A stretch of DNA of 64,000 nt. It comes from Epiperipatus broadwayi (taxonomy: Eukaryota > Onychophora > Udeonychophora > Euonychophora > Peripatidae). Location of the stretch: positions 2,873,001-2,937,000 of the forward strand of contig JAQFVV010006342.1 in assembly GCA_028023455.1 (NCBI GenBank), given 5' to 3'. The notes below the pieces were generated by a model, which made no database searches, was not told the DNA's origin, and was given only the letters and a program-made list of their open reading frames with translations. Each line of letters starts with the position of its first letter. Within the stretch, counting starts at the first letter, position 1. The position numbers and the translations under genes were made by a program. This document shows positions 25,801 to 40,800 of this stretch, piece by piece.

Positions 25801-28800
25801 AATAAATTTTACTTAATTCTTTAATTATTTAGTCACTGATATTCATTTGTAACATCCTGAATAATGTTTTTATCACTTATTAAAAATCTTGTTTTTTAAC
25901 TAAGGAAGAATCAAAATAAAGCCTGTCATTTATTCCAAATTAATTCAATCATAATAAAATATTTCAGAAAACTTTATAATCATACTTCTATGTATGTTCA
26001 TATTTGTAAAGAATTTATCTGAATTTTTTATTTTTAGTAATTCTTGAAAATATGAAGTGAATTTTATTGATTGGAGTATATAATGTTCTGAAATATTTTT
26101 AATTCTAAGATTAGCATGATAAAATGAAGTTTTATGAATGTAATCATTAGTGTTGAATGTATATATTGCAGACCTTTGTCCCACTTGATTGTAAGTTTTC
26201 TACATGAATTTACTATTTCATCTTTATGAGACTGTTATCACATTATTATTAAAAGAAAATTAAAAGTTTGCTATCATATAAAACTGATAATATCTCAAAT
26301 AAAGAATATAATTCAGTAAGGTATTGTGTACACACTAGATTGATCCTCAAACTCTTTGTGAATTAATTTATTGAAAGTGATTAGGAAATTAATCAAATAT
26401 AAATTTATAAAATTATTAAAAATATATGAAGATCTTATCAATTAAAGTAAACTAGAAATATAGTTAAATTATTAATTGTGCAGTACAAGTTTATATAATT
26501 ATCATTAAAATACAAATGACACTATCATACCTTTTGAAATCTTTGTTTTATTGATATAAGATATACTATATAATCTTGATAATTGTAAATATTCTTTTCT
26601 AATTATATCTTTTTTTTTCATTCTTTTATTCAACAGTGAAGCCTTTAATTAAAAACTTTACTATTGTTTTTTATTTAAAATATTCCTGCTTGATGAAATT
26701 TTTTTTTACAAAATTATAAGGTCTTTTAATCATAAATTATAATTTGTGTTCATTATTAAATTCAAGGATATTCATATGTATGATACTTTTTTTATAGGAA
26801 CTAACGATACTTTTGTTACTATTCAACTTGGAAAGGACAAGTATCAAACATCAACAATAGAGAAGTCTAATTCTCCAGAATGGAATGAACAATGTGACAT
26901 GTTAGTTAATATTTGGATGTCTTTTATTGTTTAATCTCAATTTAAATCTATTACTATTCTTATATATATGTGTGTGTGTGTGTGTATTTGTATGTGTATA
27001 TTGTGACTGATTATATGAACTTATTTAGTGATGGACTTAATCATAATCACAAATATCTTGGTAGCATTTAAGATAGATAAAACTAAATAAGTAGTTTAGA
27101 AATAAATAACCAAATAGTTGAGAATTTAAAATTATACTAAAAGTTGCTTTACTGCTTATGATAAATATTGAGTCAAATATAGTGTTTGCAAAATAAATAA
27201 AATATATGCAAAGGTAAAAATTCTGTAAATTAATAAATATATATGGCAAACTATAATATTTAATAATTGTATTTAAAATCCTAGGGGCCCTGTATTGGTT
27301 TGCTTATGCAAAAAAAAAAAATTTTTTTTGGGATAGAAAATTAATTTTATGAAAATTAAAAGTAGAGATATAGAATTGAAGAATTTATTAATATAAAAAG
27401 TTTGGCTTGTACTTTTTTTAAAAGATAGAAAAAGATTTTATGGAAAGTTCATTTTGTGTTTAGATAAATAAAAAAGGAGCATACATGATACATAATAATT
27501 TGAAAACTATTATAATTAATTATGCTTAGAGATTAGTTGAGAAAACAACTGAACATAAAAGAAAACTTCATACGGGCGGTTATGCTGCACCATCCTGACT
27601 TTAGCCGGACCTTTTACGTACAAACTGACAGCAGCAAGCAAGGGCTAGGAGCTGTCTTGTTTCAAAAGGGGCGATTCTGGTGAACATCAAGTGATATATT
27701 TTTGCAGTTGTGCTTTAAAGGGTGCAGAAATACATTACACCACCACCGAGCAAGAAACTCTTGCCATAGTATGGGCATGCCAGAAATTCCAGCAATTCCT
27801 TCTAGGATCGGAAGTTGTCATCATAACTGACCACCGATGTCTAGAATTTCTTAATAAGAGTTTCCTCACCAACGACCGACTCATTAGATGGAGCTTGGTC
27901 CTCCAACAATTTCAGTATAAGATCCAATATTGCCCAGGACCAGAGAATGTTGTGGCTGACATTTTAAGTCGCCATCCAGTACAAATGAGCATACAGAACC
28001 CAAAAATAAATGATCAATCCTTAAAAATTATGGCCACCACAATATTGAGTCCCGCCGAGGCCGAGCTAAGGAATCTTGCATATTGGCAGGGCCTACAATA
28101 TCATCACATTATTCTGGAGTTATCCAAGACCCAGAGTAAGGACCAGAACCTACAAAGCAGATACACTCACTTTCGGGTCAAGGAGGGTATTTTACAGACC
28201 AAAACTGGGGACTATAGTGCACCATGGAAAACTATGGTCCCAGATAGACTGAAACCACCCTTACTTAGACATATTCATCAAATCATTGGGCACTACGGAC
28301 CAAGAAAGACAGAAGAGGCAGTGCGTCGCCAGTTCTACTGGCCAGGAATGTACAATCAGATTCTCGCCACTATTAGACAATGTGATGTCTGTGCTGCCAC
28401 TAAGTTTCCAAATAAATCGTATGCAGGAGGTATGAAACCAGTGATGGCCACAAGACCAAATGAAATCCTCGCTATAGATCATTATGGGCCTCTTCCCAAA
28501 TTTAGGACCTTTCAATACTTGCTTGTCACGTATGATATTTTTTCGAAGTATGTTCATATTTACCCAGTTCGAACCACCAATTCACGAAATGCCATCCGGG
28601 TCCTTCAGGATAAGCAATTTTCTGAGGTAGGTAAGCCTGAGACCATATTATCAGATCATGGCTCAGCGTTCACCTCAAAAGAGTGGAAGAATTGGATAAA
28701 AAAAACAAAAGGTAAATCATCGTCTGACATCAATTAGAAACCCACAGTCCAACCCATGTGAAAGAGTTATGAGAGAAATTAGTCAACTCTTTCGTGTGTG

Positions 28801-31800
28801 CTTACCTACAGATCATCAGAGGTGGGTGGATAAAGTTCCATATGTAATGGACTGCATTAATAATACAATGAATGAGTCAACGGGTTTCGCACCTACACGA
28901 CTTCACTATGGGCAGCCATGTCAGGCCATTTTTTTTTCACTATTACCAAAAGATGAAATATGTATTAATCCAATAACTGACCAAGATATGGCCAGAAAGC
29001 AGCTAGCGCAGATGGCTCAGAGTCGAATAAAAAGAAGTAGGGTGCAACATTACTATTTTAAAGTTGGAGATCAAGTTTGGTTAAGATCACCAAGAACTAG
29101 TAATGCCCCCAAGAAAGAATTCAAAAAATTCTTCCCATTATACAGTGGGCCATATGAAATAATAAAGGATTGCCATGACAATGCATTTTTGCTAAAGGAA
29201 AAGGGACTCCAGGGGGTTTACAATGCCAGACAGTTAAAACCATATGTGCCACCTGATCCAGGGAAACAATAGTATAAACATTAAATGAAGAGACAGATAC
29301 ATATATACAGACAACCGACTGACATGACCATAGGAAAAATGAGACTTGATTAACGGACCTATTTATAAGCTAGATAATATTTAAAAAAATGATCGCAATG
29401 AGACATGTATAATTTTTGTAGTTTGTACAGATGATATTCACGCTAATGCTGTTCTCCCAGAGTCTACCAATTAGTCGAGTACACTTATGCGAATGTATCA
29501 CGCATAAGTAAAGAGATTTTTTTTTCATTGTTTTTTTTTTTTGAAGTGAAAAGAAATGAAGCAGTCGGATCTGAGTTCGATCCTAGCTTCATGACATCTA
29601 GCCATAAGCCCACTTCAAACCCTAGTACTAACCTTAAATTTCCGATGCAATGGGGCTTTATACGTTCAATCCACGCTAATTTCCATAAAGAATAACTTAT
29701 TTCATAAATGCGTATTAAAATTAATTAGTTTCAGATTTAATTCTATTAATAAATTCATGATAGAATTATTCATGAATTTATATATTATAACTGCGTGGAT
29801 TGTGCGTATATATTTGTAAATATTTAAATATATATAATTGTTTAAAAGTTTCATTGCGTCAGGAATGTTTGATTTTATTTTTAAATAATTTGTTAAAGTT
29901 TTATTGATTAAAAGCTACATTCTTTCGATAAGCTTTCAGATTTTCCCTTTCCAAAAACAACAGTTAAAGTTTTTATTAATTAGAAAAAAGATAAGGGTTT
30001 CCTAATTAAAATCATTTTCTGATCTTAAGAATTCATTTTCTAATTAGAAAATGAATTCAAGTTAATGAGTTTGAAAGCCTTATCGAGGGAATGTATCTAA
30101 AAACAACCAGTTAATCTAAAAACATTGATAATGAAAGAAACGCTAGCCTGAAGGCATCAGAGGACAGATATATATAGCTCTGAAAAGTTTGGAGAAAGAG
30201 AGAGGCCATCTTTGTTGTAGAGAAGTGCAGTGAACTCTATGCGTTTAACAATCATAAGTTTAAATAGTGTTTCGATCATAGTGAAGGGCTAAAACATCAG
30301 GAATCTGGCTGTGGTTCCTGAAATCCCCTGAAATCTTCAATGAAGCTGCTAAATTCTTTCCAGACAAATCATGCTGCCAAATTCATTAAAATACTGTTCA
30401 AGTAATCGACCAAATGGTGCCTACGTTTTACTAACCTGGATGTGTAAATTAAGGGAACCAGCCCCGGAAGAAATGGGTAATATATTTCCATAATGAACCT
30501 TAAGCTTTCTGGCCAGTTTCCGAACTTTACTTTACACTCCCTTTAAGAGCTCTTCTCATTTATAATGTAATAATACTCTGTGTAAAACCTTTTATTTATG
30601 CTATTTTAACTTTCATAGTAATTCTCTCAACCTCTAGTCTTTAACTTTCCTTTCTTACGTGGCGGTTCATTTATTTTATTATGTATATTTATTGAGTAAA
30701 TTTATTAATGTTGTTATATTTTAATTATATGCCAATAATCCTTCGACTCGATGATCTCCTTCGTTTTCTTTGCAATACACAAGTAATATAAACTTAATTC
30801 TGATAGTTAATTCTCGCCCATTAGAACTAGATTAATACAGTTTTATCAATCATCGAGTCGAAAGAAATTATTAATGATTGTTATTTTTATCATTGGCTAA
30901 TAATAAATTATTAGCTCCGTTTTTAATCTATGCCACCGCTATTTTCTCGTTTCACTAATATTTATTTGTTATTCAAATATAATCTTAAAATGTTTTTGCA
31001 AAGGGCCGATAAAGGAATCAAATAAATATATTCTAATTCAACTGTGTTATTTTCTATTAAGATTCAGGAAGGGCACGATGATTGGGGCATAATTAATATG
31101 ATTTACCAATACTTTAAAATAGTTTTACTTAAAAGCTCATTTGACTTTAATTAAATTGATCAAGTCATCACGTAGAGCATTCTATAATTGGGTTTTATTT
31201 TTCAAACGGTGACTCTCAAGTCATCATCGTCGAACGTTGCTGACGTAGGGCAATCTTCCGCTCCGTTAGGCTGGTCTGTGATAATTTCTGTTATTTTAAA
31301 TTATCGAGGAAGAAAGCACTTCCTCTCCTGTTCATATTAGTCAAAGGGCATAAGACTTGTCAGATCAAGCCGCCATAGGACTTCGATTATCGACTAGCCA
31401 TCGTCTTTCAATTTCACTTTATAGCTCATAATTCGTCAGCACCGTTACCTCTCTGTTCCAGTAAAGCCCGCTCTGATGCTTGTAATTCATGATGAAGTGA
31501 TTTAAATTAAAGTCCAACAAATTCTCCATTATATCTCAAAATAAGTTTTCTAATAAAGATTAAAAGTTATGCCCTAAAATACGTATCTTGCTCTTCACGA
31601 ATGGATTTGCGAATGTGAAATAAATATCACATTCTTTCGTATAAAATTAGAGTAATAATTTTCTTTACTAATGAATACCTTTATCTGCCTTTTATTTCTT
31701 GTGGGGGGGCATAGACATAAACTTTCAAATATTGCGTAATACTCATTGGCATATAATAAGGACTGCCACTCTTTTTATAATTATAAACTTTGTTTAAGGA

Positions 31801-34800
31801 CTAGAATTAGTTAATTTAATCTTTATTTAAAATTCAAACCAAACAAATTATTATTATTAAATATTTTCTAAACACACTTGGTTTCTTAGTTCTTAATTCT
31901 TTTATAATTATTTTAATGTTGATACTCGCTGTCTGTGTTGGCAACCCGAACATATACATATGATTCGATTTAAAATTATTTTAGTCAATTAATTATCCGA
32001 TATTAGTGTCAGTTCAAGGGTCTCTAATCCTCACCAACCGTTGAGCTAGTTTCTTGGCGCATAACACTGTGCCGTCGATTTAGATTTCTACTAATCTGAG
32101 CTGTGGAGTTGGGTTTGAATTCAGTTTTAAACCGACTGAGTTTGAATCCGACTTGTAGTTCTTTTTTGTGGGTTTTTCGACTGGTACAATATCTATCTTA
32201 ATAAAATAACAAAATGTATGTGTATAAATATACATCTATACTTGTTTGGATTATAAATGCTCCACAAACCTGGAATTGCAGATATTGCTTGCTTACCTAC
32301 CTGTAATGATTCTTAAAAATAATAAAATGAAATGCTCCACAAACCTGGAATTGCTGATATTACCCGTTTACCTATCTAAAAGGACATACAGACCTGGAAC
32401 AAATAATTAAAAACATTCATGCATTAATTATATACGTATATTTATTTGAAAGGCTTTTAGACTTCTTCTCATCATGTGAACTAAAACAATGGGTTTTTTT
32501 TGCTCGGATAACCTACCTGAAATATTTCTAAACTTCTTCTCATTATATGAACTAAAAAATGAGTTTTCACTTGAATATGAATAATGAACTATATTAGGAC
32601 TTGCTAATGAATTGTTGTTAAATAAAATTGTTGTTACTTAAAATTAATGCAATTGTTCAATTCTATTTTGCATCACTTAATCATTCATTGCAGCTTGCTC
32701 ACAAGAATCTTATGCCTCCTGGGCTAAGTTCGGCATAAGTAAGGTTGTAGTAAGATGGAATTCTAGTGGCGCTGTTTGGGAAACCAAACACATACATTTC
32801 TAGATTACTCCAGTCTCTATGGTGCTACATCCTCTGATGAGTAGGATATATTGTTGTAGGTGGGATGATGTCTGCATTGGGGAATGCCAATCGATAGTTC
32901 CTTCCTGCAATATGCTCATCAGGAAATAAAACCAACAAAGAGTGGAGTTGGTCATGCGTTCGGTTACAATACAGAACATTAATAATGACTAAAGCTATAT
33001 ATTTGTACTAATTTATTCTAATATATAAAATGGTGATTAACAAGTAGTAATTACAAGTAATATATATATATTCACATCATTATACTTTATCTATTATCTA
33101 TATTCATTTATTTTATGATTTTCCACTTTCCAATATTAATATATATATATATATGAGAGATCTGTATTTTTATTTTAATTCATTATAAACTTTATATCAG
33201 ATATGACAAAGTAACTTCATTAATGTTACAGTATAGGCGGAAATGGAGATCCAGAGTTTATTATTCTATTTTTTAATCATCCTTTCATTATAATATTATT
33301 AACCAATTCACTAACAAATAGATTTTAATAATGCATAGAGATTTATTCAAAGAGCATAAATCACAGTCTCAATTTTTTTACAGATTTTTTTAATTTAATT
33401 TGTAATCTATACCACATAATTATCAAATATAAAACATTAAAATTTAATATATAGGGTATATGAGCATAGACTTTCACACCACCTAAATATTACATATATT
33501 CATACAGGTATATAATAAGCCTGTATTTCAGTTATAACATTAAAATTTAGTAAAAGTTTAATCTTAAAGAACATAGTGAGAAAAGGATGACTTTGTTTAA
33601 AATTAATGAAATAAAAACACATGTTTAAATTACAATTAATTAATAATTGATTACAATTTATATCTCAGAAATTTTGATAAGATTCTTTTAAAACAAGAAT
33701 TGCTTTGTATAATTAATTGGTTATAAATTATACTCGGCAAAGAAGTTATTTTGGTTATCGTTGATTAGCCACCAAACACCACCTGATGTCGCTGTTGCTA
33801 GTCAAAAACCAATAGATATAACATTACTGGGCTGATTTACAATTTAATTTTTTACACTACTACATATCAGCGCGTAGTGCTGGAATTCGCAGGGAGGGGA
33901 TTTTGCCGCGTGAAGTGTGCAATAGTACCATGAAGCACAAAAGTTGCTTAGCAGCCAATATATCAAAGAAAAAAAAAATTAATATGAATCTTAATGATAT
34001 ATAGACTCTAGAGATCATGAGGTATATTTGTAATTGAGAGAATAGAATAAATTATGTTTAGGTGAACTATCATCTATAATGATCTAATATTATCACTTGG
34101 TCATTGTTTTTCTATTACCTAAATATATATAGATTTTGCAGGTAAATTCTATACTTGAAGAATTTCTAAAAAAGAGTATTCACAAATGCATATCTGACAA
34201 TGTATATATTATTGTTGTATTAAAACATTGTTAATAGTTACTTGTAATTAAGGAATATAGAAAAAATAAATTTTCAGAATTTGCTTTTAAATTTAAAAAA
34301 GGGAATATTGTTGAATTTGAAAATAAAGAAGATTAATGCAATTCAAAAAAGAACAGGAGTTTTTTTTTTTTTTTTTGAAACGATTATTAAGTGTGACCTT
34401 GAAATATAATTCTTACCTATTTTCATAGTATGTCATTTTTGTTTTATCACTGGTAGGGTTTAGAGGACGTGTAAGCTTAGAAAACTGTTTTTTTTTTTTC
34501 TAAAATTAGATTAGCTTTCAGCATTTATTTTATTTTCCTACAATAATATATTGTTAAGTAGTTATTTTCAGTGTTTGTGGTATTTAAGTTTTTTTATTTT
34601 GTTTGCATGCACTTTTTTTTTTTGTTCTGAAATCAAAATGTTTTTTTTAAAGTCTCTTGAAATATTTTTAATGATTTGTTGTAATTGATAAAAAAAAAAA
34701 AAAAACATTGCCAAGCAAGCTTATTGTAAAATCTTTTTTTAAAAAAAAAATCTTGCTTTTCAAGCCTAACTTATTTATTTAAAACCAAATATATTAAAGA

Positions 34801-37800
34801 CTTTTTTCTTTTTTTCAAGTTCTCCAGTTTTATCTCTTTTTTCATTGATGTCATATTCAATGTTTTTAAAAGTTCACTGAGAATTCTTATCTCTTCCACC
34901 CACTTATTAAAGAAATATGAGATATATAAAGCCATTAATTTTCTCTCTGTTATAATGAACTTTGAAATATGTGAAACTGGACTCTCCATTTACATTCTGT
35001 ACAATAGGGATGCTTCATTTTTGCCCACAATTTTTTATACTAAAAAGTAAGATATAGTAGCCAGTCAATAGTACCAATTCTAGATATTTATTATCATGGT
35101 TTTAAATCAATCTGGGGGGGGGGGGTATCTAAGACTAAAGATGAAACTTTGCTAGAGTGAGAATAGTCTTCAAAAATAAATTTATAAGAAAAGGGAAGAT
35201 AGATTACTATGGTTGGCAGAAACATAGATAACAAAAAAATATCTGCAAGTTTTTGAATTTTGAAGAAAAAGAATTAAAAACATTAAAGCTCTTAATGAGG
35301 AACTATATAAGGGCTCATTAAACACATTGTTGTAAATATTAAGATGCTAGAATATATTTTAAATGGATGATTATGAATGACAAACTTCTAAATGATATAT
35401 AATGCTTGATCATAATGTCTTTAGACAGAGAACTTAAGACACTACTCATATTTTTATGAGCTAAGCGAATTAGAAAAAATATCACATGCCCCTACCATAC
35501 CATATACAATTTTTTTATAGAAGCAAATTCTCAAAAATTGAAGACACCAAATATATAGTTTTTGAATTGGTGATAGAACTATATAACATTGCAAGTAAGT
35601 TGGATTCAAAACATTAAAATAAGGTATTTTTGAATTTGAAGCTGATAGCTTGATAGTAAAAAAAAACAAAAGAAAAGTCTAAATTCTGAATGGAGGCCAA
35701 GATCCCAAAGATACAAATTTATTAGATTCAGGTCCAATCTCCTCACTGACAAAGGTTATAAGTCAGGAACTAATCTGGAAATATTATCTCTAATATTTAT
35801 TGTTTATTCAATATTAGAATAAATGGAAACATTGGAATAAAAAAAATAGAATTTGCCCTATAATAGAAAGCAGTTAAGGTAACTTGAAAAAGAGGAATTT
35901 CTGTTGTAGCTTACGGTATAATGATAATGACTTTATATATATAAATGATAGCATTTATGATAATGGCATTCACCTGATGAAATTTTTTTTATTTAAGGCT
36001 AATTCCAGACATGAACTCATCTGTAATGTTAACAGTTCAGCACAAAAATTTCTTAGGAATTGATGAATTTCTTGGACAGTTAACTTTACCACTTAATGAA
36101 TTTGATATTTATGATCGGCCAAGAAATAAGTAAGTTAATCATAAATTTTACATACATATATTTAAAACTTTTTAAATAAAAAAATGTGAGTGTGAAACCT
36201 TTATTTGTTATTCAAAAGTTACTTATACATAAATAAGATAATGGTAGCATTTAAATAAAGTTATAATGAATTGTAACAGAAAAATAGTTTACTTTTCTCA
36301 CTTTTATTGTTGTTGTTCATCAATTTTTAATAGGTCATTTGATAAATACAGTTACTAAAAGTAATTAATAATTAAATGTATATAAAAAAATTGTTTTACT
36401 GAAAAATATATATGCATAATAAAATATACACATATATGCTATATAAAAATAAAAAATGGCGTAATGTTAAGTGAAATTCAAATATTGTAAATGAAATACA
36501 AACTAATGCTAGAATGTTTCAAAGAGTTAGCTGTATTTATACTTCGTGTTTCTAACTATAGGTAGCGCTGTCGAAACATTCTATCATTGGTTTTTGTATT
36601 AATTTATTATATTTGAGTTTCACTTAGCATTGTGGAAGCTTGAATTTATTCTTATAGTTATATTTGGAGTTTTTCAAAGCACAAATTGATTATTTATTAA
36701 TTGTGCTTTGTATACGGGAAATGTAATATGTTTAATAGCTTTTATGATCAAAATGTATTTAAATTTGTGCTTGTGAAATCATTATATTTAAAAACTTGCA
36801 TCCTTATAGGTATTACCTACAATAAGCAATTCAGATTTTGTATTTCTAAGTACACATAGTGCTACTGAAACATTATAGCATTGGTTTGTATTTATTATAT
36901 ATATATATATGTGCTGAATAAAATATATATAAATATTTTATAATGTGGAAAAGTTAAATTTATTTAGTAGTATTGTAATAAATATAGGAATAATACAAGA
37001 AAGAGAAATGAAAGATTATAGATTATTTTTGTCTTTAAATAGCTCATTGCAAACTAAATCCCTCTCCACAGGCTCTCATAGAAAACGAAGCAGAAGGTAG
37101 TATTTAACAGGCTTACCAGTTGCTGGATAGTTAAGTTTCTATCCTTGTTTCCGCTCTAAGAATAGCCGGATACTATTTGCCAATTAGAATTTGATGGTTA
37201 GCTAATTTAGCAGTAGGTTGTCTACTTAAAAAAAAAAAATCATTAAAATTTTTAAGTTTATTTGTCCCAAACTAGGATCTAGATCAGGCTGGCAAATATC
37301 AGATGGTAAAGATTTTTCTTTCTTGTTTTATCTTCAGTTAAGAATGACAATATACTCATTTACCTACTAGTAATTAGATTGGTGGGTAAAATGGCTACAA
37401 ATTAATCACCTAAGAGAAAAATCTTAAATCTGTTTGCAACTTCGAAAAAATTTCAGATTGTTTTCATGGCAGTTTGAAGACAATAATTAGTATTTATATA
37501 TATCTGTGCTTAACTGCTGTTCTAAGAAAAGCTAATAACGAATAAGTTTTTATTGAAGCTTAGCACTTTCTAGGGTGAAATATGTATTCATATTCATAGC
37601 ATTGAGATATATATTTTATAAATTGCAGCAGTAAAAAAAAAGTTTGTTACATTTTAAATATATTTAGGTAAAGCAGCCTTTCAGTAAACTATTGCCAAGC
37701 AATGATTTTTCCAATTTTTCTCTGCTGCAAATAACTTCCCATCCTAGCTTAAATTATAAAAGTATTGTGCCCAATTAGTTTAAAATAATTTAGCCAAATA

Positions 37801-40800
37801 GCACATACCAATTAATAGTTTATTACAAGATCTATTTGTCTAAATGATTTTAAGGATAAATGGTCTAGATATATGCAATATATACACGTGTATATATTGT
37901 ACCGGTCGAAAACCACCACCCCCAATGTCAAATCGGATTCAAACTCAGCTTAACCAAAACCGAATTCAAACCCAACTTAACAGCTCAGATAGCAGAAATC
38001 GACGGCACAGTGCTATGCGCCAAGAACTAGCTCAACGGTTGGTGAGGACTAGAGACCCTTGCACTGACACGAATATTTAATAATTAATTACTTTGAATAC
38101 CTTTTAAATCAAATCATATGTATGTTCGGGTTGCCAACACAGACAGCGAGTATTAACATTTAAATAATTATCAAAAGAATGATGAACTAAGAAACCAAGT
38201 ATGTTAGAAAATATTTAATACTAATAATAATTTGTTTTGTTCAAGAAAATATAGATTGCATTAGTGATCTCTAGTCTTTAAAAGAATTTATAAATTTAAA
38301 AGAATTTATAAATATAATAAGAATGGCGGTCCTTATCATATGCCAACAAGAATTACACAACATGGGATTCTATGTCTATGCCCCCAACGAGAAATATAAA
38401 GGCAGATAAAGGTATTTATTTAGAACGGAAATGATTGTTCTAATTTTATTACGGTGGAATATGAGATTTATCTTCACATTCAGAAATCTATTCATGAAGA
38501 GCAAAACGTATTTTAAGGCATAACTTTAATCTTTATTTGAAAACTTATTTAATTAAACATATTTGAGAATTGGTTCGACTTTAATTTAAATCACTTCATC
38601 ACGAATTACGAGTACGGAGCGGGTTTACCGGGACAAAAATGCAACGGTGCTTGACGAATTACGAGGCAGAGAGTCAAATTTAAAGATGATCGCTAGTCGA
38701 TGATCGAAGTCTTATGGCGGCTTGCATTTGGCAAGTCTTACGCCCTTTGACTAATGAATCGGAAAGGAAGTACTTTCTTCCTGGAAAAATTTAAATAAGA
38801 GAATGATCACCGACCAGCCTAACGGAGCGGAAGATGGCCCTACATCAGCAACGTTTGATGATGATGACTTGGTAGTCATCGTTGAAAATAAAACCCATGT
38901 AGAATGCTCTACGTGATGACTTGACCAATTAATTAAAGTCAAACGAGCTTTAAGAAAACTATTTGAAAGTATTGGAAACTATGTTAACTATGCCCTAACA
39001 TTCGTGCCCCTCCTGAATATCAATTTCAAATGACAAAAATGGAATTAAAATACATTTAACCCTTTATCGACCCTTTTTGGCAATAAAAACATTTAAGGTT
39101 ATATTCGAATAAATATATATTAGTAGAACAAGAAATCAATATTATAACATTTTGTGAGTCTATAAACAATTGTAACTTAGTAGCTGGGGACATAGGTGAA
39201 AAATGAAGCTAATAGTTTATTATTTGCCAATTATCAAATAATAAACATGTAATATTTTCTTTCGACTCGATGATTAATAGAACTTTCAAATTTAGTTCTA
39301 ATGGGCGAGAATTACTATTGGAAATTAATGTTATATTATTTACGTGAGGCAAGTGGAATCAAAGGGCTCATCGAGTCGAAAGATTATTGGCATATAATTT
39401 TTAAATACGACATTAATAAAGCACACCAACATATATATATTAAACGAACCACCAGGTAAGAAAAGAAAAAGTTTAAAGACTAGAGATTGAAAGAATTACA
39501 ATATAAATTTATATTAGCATTTTATAAAGATTTACATTAAATAATAAAGAGCTCTTAAATAGGAGGAGTATAAAATAAAGTTCGAACTGGCCAGAAAGTT
39601 TAACGTTCATATTACCCCTTCCGCTGGTCCTTAAGTTACACCTCCAAGTTGTTGAAAACGTAGGCATCATTGGTTGACTACTGGAGTAGTATTTTAGTAG
39701 CTTTCATTATTTTAGCAGAATTATCGATCCGGAAAACGGTTCAGCAGCTCCATTGAAGATTTCTCAGGACTTTAGGAACCGTAGCCAGATTCCTGATGTT
39801 TTAGCCGACTATCATGATGAAATACAATTATTATACGCACAGAGTTCACTGCACTACTCTACAACAAAGCTCACTAGCTCCTTCTTTACTTTTCAGGGCT
39901 ATATATCTACTGTTTCCTGATGCCTCCGGCTAGCGCTCATTTTGTTATCAATCTGGTTTTTTCTTATAATTAGTTGTTTTCCAAAACATTCCTTCGATAA
40001 GCTTTCAAACTAATTTGTGAATTCCTTTCCTAATTAGAAAATGAATTCTTAAAGTCTGAAATGATTTTAATTAAAAATGGAACTCTTATCTTTTTTAATT
40101 AATAAAACTTTACTGTTGTTTTTGAGAATTTGAAAGCCTTTGGAAGGAATGTAGCTTTTAATCGCAAAACTTTACAAATTATTTAAAAGTAAAAAAAAAC
40201 AAGTATTCCCGATGCAATGAAACTTTCGAACAATTATATACATTTAATATTTACAAATATATATACGCACAATCCACGCAATTTAATATATATAAATTCA
40301 TGAATATTTTATCATGAATTTATTTAGAGAATTGATCAAATTTAACTAAACTAACTAATTTTACTACGTATTTGAAACAAGTTATTCATTTTGGAAATTA
40401 GCGTGGATTGAACGTATAAAGCCCCATTGCATCGGAAATTTAAGGTTAGTATTAGAATAAATAACATGAAGCTAGGATCGAACTCAGATCCGACTGCTTC
40501 AATATATATATCACTTTTTACAAGGACATTCTTACTTCCAAATAAATCCATGATGAACAGGGCAATGTGCCAAATGAAAAACACGAAAAAAGAAAAAAAA
40601 GGAAATGCTTCTACTAGAGTATGTATTCCTTATATAAAATGAAACACAGGTAAAGTTGGATAGATGGTAGATGATCTGACATAAAAAATAATATTGTCCA
40701 CTAAACAAAAGATTAATAGTATATGGCAAATCACATATATAAGAAGGAGCAATCTTCATGTAAGTGCTACAAGGGATGAATACATTAAAGCAATAAAAAA

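Larger units (their letters stand above)
16839..26797 (+). other. Rab11-FIP intron 2 (about 10 kb)
   Basis: Starts GTAAGT and ends TTTTTTTATAG. It contains a fragment of the 1.1-kb tandem repeat, a solo LTR, a family A MITE, a LINE endonuclease fragment and the family B cluster. 17.2-18.4 kb and 24.35-26.79 kb hold only AT-rich sequence with homopolymer runs and no coding text that I recognise. Confidence 0.8.
26901..35997 (+). other. Rab11-FIP intron 3 (9.1 kb)
   Basis: Starts GTTAGT and ends TTTAAG. It holds the truncated Gypsy element with its 3' LTR, a local duplication at 32.25-32.6 kb and a family B remnant. 26.94-27.54 kb and 32.97-35.68 kb are AT-rich with homopolymer runs, including a run of about 11 G at 35115 and T runs near 34360, 34490 and 34610; no gene is seen in them. 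Confidence 0.8.

Noticed and set aside
28261-28557. 98-codon minus-strand frame
   Set aside because: Shadow of the Gypsy integrase frame on the + strand.
32830-32860. CTGATGAG in the 32.7-kb block as a hammerhead core
   Set aside because: No GAAA partner at a suitable distance; only a simple ATCCT/AGGAT hairpin.
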